Shown here one piece after another: positions 1 to 6,796 of a stretch of DNA of 9,812 bases (position 1 is its first letter; every line of letters begins with the position of its first letter). A program made the translations under genes and the position numbers. The stretch comes from Anaerolineales bacterium (GTDB taxonomy: Bacteria > Chloroflexota > Anaerolineae > Anaerolineales > DRMV01). The stretch lies in the NCBI GenBank assembly GCA_015484985.1, contig WFUL01000260.1, forward strand, positions 1 through 9,812. Direction: 5' to 3'. The notes under the pieces are model-generated. The model ran no database searches, was not told the DNA's origin, and worked only from the letters and a program-made list of their open reading frames with translations.

Positions 1-132
1 CCGGTCCGGGCCGGGACGGGCGGGCCTGAGGCGTAAGAAAGCCCCCTGGATTTCTTCCGAGTAGACGGTACCCAAGAAGGGCAGTAGCAGGACCAAGATG
101 ATAATGAGAAAGACGGGACCGGGCTTGCGCAT
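1..132 (-). CDS. Small membrane-anchored protein, 5' part only, last visible gene of the cox operon
   Basis: This frame is open from an ATG at 132 down to the window edge, giving 44 residues without a stop. The start is supported by a near-perfect ribosome site (AAGGAGGTGA, about five bases before the ATG) and by its place 13 nt after the subunit III stop on the same strand. The N-terminus is MRKPG followed by a hydrophobic stretch at about residues 7-23, which would be a membrane anchor or signal peptide, and then a Pro/Arg-rich stretch. I do not recognise a family. By position it could be a small oxidase subunit (subunit IV-like), an assembly factor or an exported protein, but too little is visible to choose. 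Confidence 0.7.
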   Translation of the reverse strand, partial: MRKPGPVFLIIILVLLLPFLGTVYSEEIQGAFLRLRPARPGPDR

Positions 133-145
133 CGGAGTCACCTCC

Positions 146-715
146 TTAGACCAGGTAGAGGATGAGGAACACGCTGAGCCAGACCACGTCCACGAAGTGC
201 CAGTACAGCGCGCCCGCGGTAACGCCCCAGTGGTCTTCGGGTTGGTAGGCTCCTCGCCGGGCAGCCAAGTAAACCAGAGCCAAGATGAAAAGTCCACTCA
301 ACAGGTGCAAAGCGTGGCTTCCCGTGGTCAAGAAGAAGATGGAGCCATAAGGGGAAGATGGGTTGATCTCGCGAAAGGCGATACTCCACTCGTAACCCAT
401 TAGGGCGAGGAAAGCCACACCCAGGCCCATAGTCAACAACAGGTATCTTAGAAGTCCTCGGGTATCCCCATGGGCAATGGCCTTTTCGGCCCGGTGGACC
501 GTGAGGCTGCTGAGCAAGAGCACGATGGTCATGACCCCCGCCAGGGTGATGTTCAGATTCTCGGGCTTGAACGTCCCCAATGCCAGAAGGCGATAGGCAT
601 GCAGGGCCAGGAAGAGGAAGGCCTCGGAGATGATGAAAAACCACAAGCCCATTCGGTTGATTTGCAGTCGGGTGTAGCCCCCTTCGTAAACGGCTTCATG
701 GGAATGTCCGCTCAT
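146..715 (-). CDS. coxC: Cytochrome c oxidase subunit III, short five-helix form
   Basis: Subunit III of an aa3-type haem-copper oxidase, a membrane subunit that carries no metal and stabilises subunit I. The 189-residue protein has the family signatures: SEAFLF with the conserved Glu31, FFLTTGSHALHLLSG near residues 127-141, and YWHFVDVVWL near the C-terminus (171-180). About five membrane helices can be seen, at roughly 22-42, 57-73, 87-107, 125-150 and 166-188. This matches the short bacterial form rather than the seven-helix form of about 260 residues. An upstream ATG at 778 is in frame but would overlap subunit I. The ATG at 715 has AAGGAGG six to seven bases upstream and leaves a 37-nt gap after subunit I, so I chose it. 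The N-terminus is His/Glu-rich (SGHSHE), as is common in this family. Confidence 0.95.
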   Translation of the reverse strand: MSGHSHEAVYEGGYTRLQINRMGLWFFIISEAFLFLALHAYRLLALGTFKPENLNITLAGVMTIVLLLSSLTVHRAEKAIAHGDTRGLLRYLLLTMGLGVAFLALMGYEWSIAFREINPSSPYGSIFFLTTGSHALHLLSGLFILALVYLAARRGAYQPEDHWGVTAGALYWHFVDVVWLSVFLILYLV

Positions 716-752
716 GGATGCCCTCCTTCGAGCCGGGAAAATGGCGAAGAGG

Positions 753-2564
753 TTACGACTCCACCGGAACGGCGGCATGCACGCCCGCTTCGGGAACGCC
801 GTAGTCGTAAGGACCGCTGAGGACTTGGGGTACAGCCGGGAAGTTGTGCACGGGCGGCGGCGACGAGGTAGCCCATTCCAGGGTGCGGGCCCCCCAGGGA
901 TTGGCTTCGGCTACGGGCCCGCGCGCCCAGGCCATGACCATGTTGTAGAGGAAAATCAGGAAGCTGGCTCCCAGGATAAATGCCGAGATGCTCACGAACG
1001 CGTTTACCCCACCCAGTTCCGGGGGATAGTCACCGATGCGTCGGTTCATGCCGTGAAGCCCCAGCCAGGCCATGGGGAGGAACACCAGGTTGAAGAAGAT
1101 GAACATGAGCCAGAAGTGGAGGCGTCCCAGTCGTTCACTGTACATGCGTCCGACCATCTTGGGATACCAGTAGTAAATGCCCGCGAACAACCCAAAGATG
1201 GCACCGCCGACGATGGTGTAGTGGAAGTGGCTGACCACCCAGAAGGTGTCATGTAGGTGCACGTCCGCGGGTAGGTCCGAGTTGAAGACGCCCGTGATGC
1301 CGCCGATAAGGAAGTTGAAGAGGCCCCCCAAGGCGAAGAGCATGGGTGTCTTGAAGCGCAGTTTGCCCTGCCAGAGGGTTCCCAGGGCCGAGAGGAAGAT
1401 GAGGCCTGTGGGCACGGAAATGGATTCCGTGGTGGCCATGAAGGGGACGTGGAGGGTTTCCGGCATACCACTGGTGAACATATGATGGGCCCATACAGCA
1501 AAACTCAACGCAGTTACGCCACCGAAGCCGGCCACGGCCCACTTGTAGGCGAACAGCGGCTTGCGGGCGAAGTGGGCCAGTACTTCCAGCATGATGCCCC
1601 ATGCGGGCATCATCATGACGTAGACCGCGGGATGGGAATAGAACCAGAAGATATGCTGGTAGATGAGGGGATAACCCCCGCGCGCAGGGTCGAAGAATGC
1701 GGTGTTGGCCACCCGGTCCAGCACGGTCATGAGCATGGCCACGCCCACGAACTGGGTTGCCGTGAGGGACATGATGGAGGTCATGAATATGGACCATACA
1801 AAGATGGGCAGGCGGCCCCAGGTCATGCCCGGCGCCCGCATGGTGATGATGGTGGTAAGGAAGTTGATGGAGCCGACCACCGAGGACAGTCCCCCGGTAA
1901 AGAAGGCCAGGTTATAGAACATCTGGCCGGGGTCGTTGGTGAGGGCCAGGGGGGGATAACCCGTCCATCCCGAATCCCAACCGCCGAAGAACGGACTGAG
2001 CAGGAGTAAGATGGCCGCGGGCGGCCAAATCCAAAAACTCAACGCATTCATGCGGGGGAAGGCCATGTCTTCGGCACCAATCATAAGGGGGACGAAGTAG
2101 TTGCCGAACATGCCGGGGATGGCGGTCACGGCCACCAACACCATGAGGAAACCATGCAGACTCATGACCCGGTTGTACTGGGCGAAATTGAAAATGTCCC
2201 GTCCGGGTTGCATGAGTTCGATACGCATCATCATGGCCAGGAGACCAGCCAGGAAGAACATCCCCAGGAAGGTGGCACCATACTGGATGCCGATGACCTT
2301 ATGGTCGGTGGTGAAGCCGAAGTACCGACGCCAGCCTTCCGCCTGATAAGGACGCGGTTCTAACCCCAAGAACTCCCGCATCCAGGTGTCCCAGACCCCT
2401 ACACCCAGCAACCACCCGGCCAGACCAAAAAGGTAGCCGACCAGGAAGACGGAGCCAAAGACCCAGGGCTCCAACCCTAGGACTCCCCGGATCAGAGCTG
2501 TCAAACCACCTCCGATCAAGAAGCCGATCACACCCCACATAAGACCACGGAATACCGGTAACAT
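753..2564 (-). CDS. coxA: Cytochrome c oxidase subunit I, type A2 haem-copper oxygen reductase with N-terminal extension
   Basis: Catalytic subunit that reduces O2 to water at a haem/CuB centre and pumps protons. Visible ligands: His137 and His448 for the low-spin haem, His446 for the active-site haem, and His311, His360 and His361 for CuB. Tyr315 is placed for the His-Tyr crosslink. The helix VI motif is YSHPAVY (309-315), the hallmark of A2 oxidases, in which Tyr-Ser replaces the D-pathway glutamate of GHPEVY. Asp166, Asn155 and Asn173 at the D-pathway entry are present. Ile389 sits where the K-pathway lysine is expected (VPTG-I-K in canonical enzymes, VPTG-L-I here), and Leu326 replaces the K-pathway serine. 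At 603 residues it is long because about 78 residues with two extra hydrophobic segments (about 5-28 and 34-57) precede canonical helix I (TTDHKVIG). The C-terminus has the usual NPWGARTLEWATSSPPP. The ATG at 2564 has AAGGAGG eight bases upstream. Confidence 0.97.
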   Translation of the reverse strand: MLPVFRGLMWGVIGFLIGGGLTALIRGVLGLEPWVFGSVFLVGYLFGLAGWLLGVGVWDTWMREFLGLEPRPYQAEGWRRYFGFTTDHKVIGIQYGATFLGMFFLAGLLAMMMRIELMQPGRDIFNFAQYNRVMSLHGFLMVLVAVTAIPGMFGNYFVPLMIGAEDMAFPRMNALSFWIWPPAAILLLLSPFFGGWDSGWTGYPPLALTNDPGQMFYNLAFFTGGLSSVVGSINFLTTIITMRAPGMTWGRLPIFVWSIFMTSIMSLTATQFVGVAMLMTVLDRVANTAFFDPARGGYPLIYQHIFWFYSHPAVYVMMMPAWGIMLEVLAHFARKPLFAYKWAVAGFGGVTALSFAVWAHHMFTSGMPETLHVPFMATTESISVPTGLIFLSALGTLWQGKLRFKTPMLFALGGLFNFLIGGITGVFNSDLPADVHLHDTFWVVSHFHYTIVGGAIFGLFAGIYYWYPKMVGRMYSERLGRLHFWLMFIFFNLVFLPMAWLGLHGMNRRIGDYPPELGGVNAFVSISAFILGASFLIFLYNMVMAWARGPVAEANPWGARTLEWATSSPPPVHNFPAVPQVLSGPYDYGVPEAGVHAAVPVES

Positions 2565-2670
2565 CCTACTCGCCTCCTTGGGTTAGCGGATTAAGTGCAA
2601 CGTTCGTCGCATGAAGGATCTTTCGTCGCCTGTGCATTTCTCTGTTGAGGGCGAAGCCTTCATCGATCGC

Positions 2671-3486
2671 TTAGTGTCCATCACCTTGCTTCTCCATTCC
2701 TTCCATGCTGCCACCCATGGCTTCCTGCATTTGTTGTTGTTTGATCCAATCCTCAAACTCTTCGGGTTCGAGGATGACCACGGGCATGGTCATACGAGGA
2801 TGACCGGTGCCACAAAGTTCCGCGCATTGCACACGAAAGACGGCGTCCTCTTCATAGGAGCCGGTTTCAGTGATGGTGACGTACATCGTGGTCACCACGC
2901 CCGGCACGGCATCCACCTTCATGCGCAATGCGGGAATCCAGAAGGAATGGATGACATCGTCGGAGGTCACCTCGAATTTCACCCGCTTGCCTGCGGGTAG
3001 TGCCAGTACCGGGTTTTCCTCAATGCGGGCGAAGCCAATGGGGCGTGATTTTAGGCTGACGCCATAATCGGGATAAGTGATGTGCCAGTGCCATTGGGCC
3101 GCGGTGACTTGAATCTCCAAGTCAGCCGTGGGATTGGACTTAAGGAACTTCCAACCCACGTAACCCGGATTGTAGAACAGGACCGCGGCCAGAGCGCTGG
3201 TCACCACCAACCAACCTACGGTGAAGGTGCGATGGGTGTAAATGGGCTCCCCGACCTCGGCTTCATCCCGGGCGCGGAAGCGCCAGATGCTGTATAGCAT
3301 CACCACGACCACGAAGTTAAACACGGGGACGGCCAGCATGAGCAACGTTCGGATGGCCTGGTCGATGTGTTCGGCCTCCAGCGCGGCTTTTGGGGGATAG
3401 ATGTCCAAGGTGCTGACCACATATTCCCCGACCAACGTTGCCAGAACCCACAAAAGGCCTACCAACACGACATCTCGGCGCATCAT
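2671..3486 (-). CDS. coxB: Cytochrome c oxidase subunit II, CuA-containing, without fused cytochrome c
   Basis: Electron-entry subunit: the outward-facing cupredoxin domain takes electrons from a c-type cytochrome or blue copper protein and passes them to subunit I. CuA ligands are all visible: His180, then CAELCGTGHPRM giving Cys221, Glu223, Cys225, His229 and Met232. The aromatic entry patch is QWHWHITYP (131-139). There is no CxxCH, so this is not a caa3-type fusion and the electron donor must be a separate protein. Three hydrophobic segments are seen (about 6-25, 47-68, 88-106) rather than the usual two; with an Arg-rich N-terminus inside, three helices still place the CuA domain outside. 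The last 20 residues are Met-rich and end in His. The frame is open up to 3597, but the tandem ATG at 3486/3483 follows GGAGAG, so the start is one of these two. It is the first gene of the cox operon. Confidence 0.96.
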   Translation of the reverse strand: MMRRDVVLVGLLWVLATLVGEYVVSTLDIYPPKAALEAEHIDQAIRTLLMLAVPVFNFVVVVMLYSIWRFRARDEAEVGEPIYTHRTFTVGWLVVTSALAAVLFYNPGYVGWKFLKSNPTADLEIQVTAAQWHWHITYPDYGVSLKSRPIGFARIEENPVLALPAGKRVKFEVTSDDVIHSFWIPALRMKVDAVPGVVTTMYVTITETGSYEEDAVFRVQCAELCGTGHPRMTMPVVILEPEEFEDWIKQQQMQEAMGGSMEGMEKQGDGH

Positions 3487-3599
3487 CACTCTCCGTTTTG
3501 GGATGGGGTGGGAAGACGGAAGGCGAACATGTTTGGATTGTGGAGAGGGGTGGTTGGTTCGTTCATCGCTCCTGCCGAAGTAACGGATTTTCCGCATTT

Positions 3600-3605
3600 A
3601 TTATG
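3600..3605 (-). promoter_or_regulatory. Weak -10-like box upstream of coxB
   Basis: The minus strand reads CATAAT here, about 114 nt before the coxB start, in an AT-rich patch of an otherwise GC-rich gap. No good -35 box lies 16-18 nt upstream. A weak -35 would fit an activator-dependent promoter, which is attractive because a response regulator gene lies just upstream, but the call is tentative. Confidence 0.3.
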
Positions 3606-3634
3606 AGCAAGTAGAAAGGGGAAAGGCCATCCTC

Positions 3635-3649
3635 CGATCAGGCGATCAG
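3635..3649. repeat. Tandem direct repeat CGATCAG x2, candidate regulator site upstream of coxB
   Basis: CGATCAG occurs at 3635-3641 and again at 3643-3649, an 8-bp period. The pair is bracketed by CCTCC (3631-3635) and GGAGG (3652-3656), so it also has imperfect dyad symmetry. Its centre would be about 49 bp upstream of a start site set by the -10-like box at 3600-3605, a usual place for an activator. It does not resemble the known NarL heptamer. The role is inferred from position only. Confidence 0.3.
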
Positions 3650-3680
3650 AAGGAGGAATTCCGGGGACGGCGGGTATGGC

Positions 3681-3704
3681 GATGTCACCCATTTGGGTGA
3701 CATC
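3681..3704 (-). terminator. Perfect 10-bp stem-loop after the response regulator gene, terminator or operator
   Basis: GATGTCACCC (3681-3690) and GGGTGACATC (3695-3704) pair perfectly around a 4-nt loop. The hairpin begins 31 nt past the regulator stop codon, which suits an end for the kinase-regulator transcript. No T-run follows on either strand, so it is not a textbook intrinsic terminator. It could instead be a protein-binding palindrome (TGTCA...TGACA) in the coxB upstream region, an mRNA-stabilising hairpin, or partial attenuation between the two operons. Confidence 0.4.
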
Positions 3705-3734
3705 CGGGCGGAAGGGGTGCGGAATGTGAAGGGA

Positions 3735-4370
3735 TTACAGGCCGGCTTTGGCGGCCAGGGCGGCCAATTCGGCCCGGTTGGTTGCCCCCACCTTGCGCAT
3801 GATCCGACGTAAGTGGGTCTTCACCGTGTTTTCGGAGATAACCAGGGCCTTGGCGATTTCCGCATTGGTGTATCCCCGAGCGACCAGACGCAGCACTTCA
3901 CGTTCCCGGGGCGAGAGGCCGGACAGGGGCTGCGCGTTCAGGGTGCCTTCGCGCACATGGGTGACCAGACGGGCGGCGACTTCGGGAGAGAGCACCGCTT
4001 TGCCCTGATACGTGAGGCGGATGCCCTGAAGCACCTCATCGGGTGTGGCGTCCTTGAGCAAATAGCCATGAGCACCTGCGCGTAACGCGGCCAACAGGTC
4101 AGCGTCGGCATCGGAGACGGTGAGCATGAGGATGCGGGTTTGAGGCACCGCGCGGTGAATGGCCTCCGTCGCGGAGATACCTCCTTCTCCGGGCATGTTC
4201 ACGTCCATGAGCACGATGTCCGGCCGGAGTTCGCGGGCCAGGGCCAGTGCGGTGGCGGCGTCTCCCGCGGCACCCACCACCTCGATGTCGGGCTGTTCGT
4301 TCAAGAAACTCACCAGACCCTGACGGAACAGCGCGTGGTCATCCACCACCAACACGCGGATGGTCCGCAT
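3735..4370 (-). CDS. NarL/FixJ-family response regulator
   Basis: A DNA-binding response regulator of 211 residues, standard for the family. The receiver domain (about 4-120) has Asp10/Asp11, the phosphate acceptor Asp56 (LMDVNMPG), Thr84 and Lys106 (YLLKDA). The C-terminal LuxR-type helix-turn-helix (about 150-211) reads LSPREREVLRLVARG, then TNAEIAKALVISENTVKTHL. The frame is open further upstream, but the ATG at 4370 is preceded by AGGAGG with a 6-nt spacer and begins right at the receiver (MRTIRVLVVDDH). This start overlaps the 3' end of the kinase gene by 32 nt, so the pair is probably translationally coupled and works as a cognate pair. The next genes downstream on the same strand encode the oxidase, which makes them the obvious candidate targets. 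Confidence 0.95.
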   Translation of the reverse strand: MRTIRVLVVDDHALFRQGLVSFLNEQPDIEVVGAAGDAATALALARELRPDIVLMDVNMPGEGGISATEAIHRAVPQTRILMLTVSDADADLLAALRAGAHGYLLKDATPDEVLQGIRLTYQGKAVLSPEVAARLVTHVREGTLNAQPLSGLSPREREVLRLVARGYTNAEIAKALVISENTVKTHLRRIMRKVGATNRAELAALAAKAGL

Positions 4371-6738
4371 GGGTGTCCTCCTGGGCATGCAGGCTGGCGG
4401 CGGGGACCCAAACGGCGATTTGCGTGCCCTCCCCGGGGCGCGCATGGATGTGGAGTTGGCCCCCTAAGGCTTGCACCCGCTCGGCCATGATGCGCAATCC
4501 GAAGCGTCGTTCTTCGTGGGCCACGCGAGCGGGGTCAAAGCCCACACCATCGTCTTGAATGTGCAGTTGAATGCCCTCCCGATGCCTGGAGAGGGTAAGG
4601 GTGACGCGAGAAGCGCGGGCGTGCTTGCGCACATTGGTCAACGCCTCCTGGACGACGCGGAGGAGTTGAATCTGGGGGGCCAGGGGGAGTTGAACATCCT
4701 CGATGTGCAGTTCGACGTGGAGGCCTGTGCGCAGGGCGAACCGGCGGGTGTAGTCTTCCAGGATGTCCGCAAAAGAACGCTGAGGGTCCGGCGTGAGGCG
4801 CAGACCCTCGATAGCCTCCCGCACTTCCTGGTAGCTTTCCTCCACCACCTGTCGCAGCAGGCTCATCTCCTGAACCAAGCGGGAGGTGTCCCCTTGTTGC
4901 TGCCACCGGTCCATCTGATAGAGTTTCCAGCGGATGTAAGCCAGGTTCTGGGCCAGGCCGTCGTGAATTTCCCGGGCCAGGCGGGTCCGTTCTTCCAGGA
5001 TGGCCTGCTGTTCCAACTGGGCATATAACTGCGCGGTTTGGATGGTCAGCGCGATTTGGGCGGCAATGGCCGAAAGAAAGGTGAGGGTGTGGCGGGAGTA
5101 GGGCGATGTGGGCGGGCTGGCCAACAGAAGCACCCCCAGGCATCCTTCCCCCGTGCGCAAGGGCACCACGGCCAGCTGTTCGGCCTGCGCACCGGAGAGG
5201 AAGTGCCGGACCACCACCATGGGCTCTTGTTGGTGCAGTCCCTGGAGGGCCAGGCCATGCCATTCTTCCAGGCGCGCCTTCTCCATTCCGTGCCATGCCA
5301 CCGGGCGGAGGTTTGGGGGTTCACCCTCGGTGAGGAACACCGCGCCCCGGTGGGCCTGGGCGACTTCCAGTGCGCGCTCCAGGATGGTTTGCAGGGTCTG
5401 GGTTAGATGCTGCGGCGAACGGTGAATGGTCTTCAGGCTGGCCAGGAGGTGGATTTCGCGCGCCCGCGCCCGGGCCGCGGCCACAGCAACGGCCAGCTCT
5501 CCGCTGACCGCGTTCAGTAACTGGAGATGTTCGGGAGGCAGTGGGGTTTCTGTGGACGGGCAGAGGTATAGAAACCCCACCGTGGTTTCCCCGTGGGCCA
5601 GACGCAGGCACAGGATGTACTCCTTCTCGTCCCGTAGCAGGTTGGGCACCAGCAAGGGACACCGGGTTTCGGTGTGGGCCAGACAGGAAGGACACCGCAG
5701 GCAGTAGGGGTCTTCCGTACGACTGAGGTGTTGCTCCAGGGCCGCGAGGGACAAGGGCGAAAATCCCCAGGCACCCTCCAGGGTAAAGCGTTTTGTGGCC
5801 TCATGATAGCTGAGGAACATCGCGGCCCGCAGAGGGACGATTTGCTCGGGAAGGTGCAGAACCATATCCACCAGGGTATCCCAATCGGCCACGGACACCA
5901 GTTGTCGGTTGATGTCATACAGTAAGGCCAAGCGACGCTGTTCCTCATCCCAGCGCTTCTGTGCTTGTTGCAGCGCGGTGACCATGCGGTTGAACGTTCG
6001 TCCAACGGTTCCCAGTTCATCGTTCTGGGGGATGTGGACCCGGATTGTGAGATTCCCCTGGGAGACCTGCTCCATGGTTTGCACCAAGCGCTTTAGAGGC
6101 GAAAGCACGGTGTAGTGGGTGATGCCCAGTGCGGCGACCACCAGGGCGCCGGTCAACAGGGTCAACAGCAGGATGCGCTGCACCAGGAACGCGCGCAGCT
6201 GGCTCAACAACGGGGGATAAGGTTTGGCAATGAGTACGGCCATGCGCGGGCCGTCGCTCAGGATTGCCGGGAAGATCCCGTAGTACACCGGGGTCCCTTC
6301 AATTTCCATAACGTCAAATGCCTCGGGAGAGCTGCCGTGGAGGACGGCGTCCAGATGGGCGTTCCACAGTCGCTTCCCCATCATGGTGGGCGTGCTGGAG
6401 AGACGAATCTCGCCTGTTTCGTCCACCAGGAAGACCAGGTGGTCTTGCATGAAAGTACCCGGGTCTTCCGATAAAGGAGCCAAACTCGCCAGTATGTGGT
6501 CGAAATCCTCAGGGGTTGTGGCCGTGCGTACCAAAGCCACCAGCAGGCGCGCTTCCCCCGCGATGTGGGTCTGCACGGTGTTCAAGAATACCCGGCGCTG
6601 CCAGAGGTAATCCGCCGCGCTCAAGAGAGCAAAAATCAAACCCACGCCCGCCAACAGGAAGAGGGCGATTTTCCAGATGAGGCTGTTCCGGACGGGTCTC
6701 CCACCGCCTGTCCGCTCACGGCTCATCGATGTGGACAT
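4339..6738 (-). CDS. Membrane sensor histidine kinase, NarX-like architecture: periplasmic sensor, HAMP, two GAF domains, HisKA_3, HATPase
   Basis: A 799-residue sensor kinase. Order: helix 1 (about 22-40); an external region of about 140 residues (48-185) with a Cache/PAS-like stretch (LVFLVDETGEIRLSS); helix 2 (about 188-206); HAMP (207-260); a first GAF-like domain (about 275-425); a second (about 435-570); HisKA_3 with His592 (LAREIHDGLAQNLAY); and a HATPase with Asn702 (EALTNVRKHA) and DDGVGF (729-734). The HisKA_3 type pairs with NarL regulators such as the one encoded next. The first GAF domain carries Cys346, Cys349, Cys352 and Cys360, spaced C-x2-C-x2-C-x7-C, which could bind metal, an Fe-S cluster or act as a thiol switch. 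The open frame reaches 6894, but AAGGA lies seven bases before the ATG at 6738 and a good promoter lies just upstream of it. The signal sensed cannot be read from sequence. Confidence 0.94.
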   Translation of the reverse strand: MSTSMSRERTGGGRPVRNSLIWKIALFLLAGVGLIFALLSAADYLWQRRVFLNTVQTHIAGEARLLVALVRTATTPEDFDHILASLAPLSEDPGTFMQDHLVFLVDETGEIRLSSTPTMMGKRLWNAHLDAVLHGSSPEAFDVMEIEGTPVYYGIFPAILSDGPRMAVLIAKPYPPLLSQLRAFLVQRILLLTLLTGALVVAALGITHYTVLSPLKRLVQTMEQVSQGNLTIRVHIPQNDELGTVGRTFNRMVTALQQAQKRWDEEQRRLALLYDINRQLVSVADWDTLVDMVLHLPEQIVPLRAAMFLSYHEATKRFTLEGAWGFSPLSLAALEQHLSRTEDPYCLRCPSCLAHTETRCPLLVPNLLRDEKEYILCLRLAHGETTVGFLYLCPSTETPLPPEHLQLLNAVSGELAVAVAAARARAREIHLLASLKTIHRSPQHLTQTLQTILERALEVAQAHRGAVFLTEGEPPNLRPVAWHGMEKARLEEWHGLALQGLHQQEPMVVVRHFLSGAQAEQLAVVPLRTGEGCLGVLLLASPPTSPYSRHTLTFLSAIAAQIALTIQTAQLYAQLEQQAILEERTRLAREIHDGLAQNLAYIRWKLYQMDRWQQQGDTSRLVQEMSLLRQVVEESYQEVREAIEGLRLTPDPQRSFADILEDYTRRFALRTGLHVELHIEDVQLPLAPQIQLLRVVQEALTNVRKHARASRVTLTLSRHREGIQLHIQDDGVGFDPARVAHEERRFGLRIMAERVQALGGQLHIHARPGEGTQIAVWVPAASLHAQEDTHADHPRVGGG

Positions 6739-6796
6739 CCTCACTTCCTTGGGTATATGAAAGGAGACCTGGTTTGGTGGAATCATTGTATCGTAA

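Noticed and set aside
753..2564. Nitric oxide reductase instead of oxygen reductase
   Set aside because: The active-site Tyr315 next to the CuB His and a CuA-type subunit II are present, both of which indicate an oxygen reductase.
2671..3486. Possible caa3-type oxidase with cytochrome c fused to subunit II
   Set aside because: No CxxCH haem-binding motif exists in subunit II; the only Cys pair is the CuA site.
3487..3597. 37-residue N-terminal extension of subunit II
   Set aside because: The extension is polar and Pro/His/Ser-rich without family likeness, and the ATG pair at 3481-3486 has the ribosome site and starts at the hydrophobic N-terminus.
3651..3729. AAGGAGG on the plus strand (from 3651) followed by a short ATG frame of 17 codons from 3676
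   Set aside because: The spacing of about 19 nt is too long for initiation, and the frame crosses the palindrome; the AAGGAGG is probably coincidental.
4535..5296. 253-codon minus-strand frame inside the kinase gene
   Set aside because: It is Pro/Gly/Arg-rich and low in hydrophobic order, as expected for the alternate frame of a GC-rich gene, with clear GAF and kinase motifs in the true frame.
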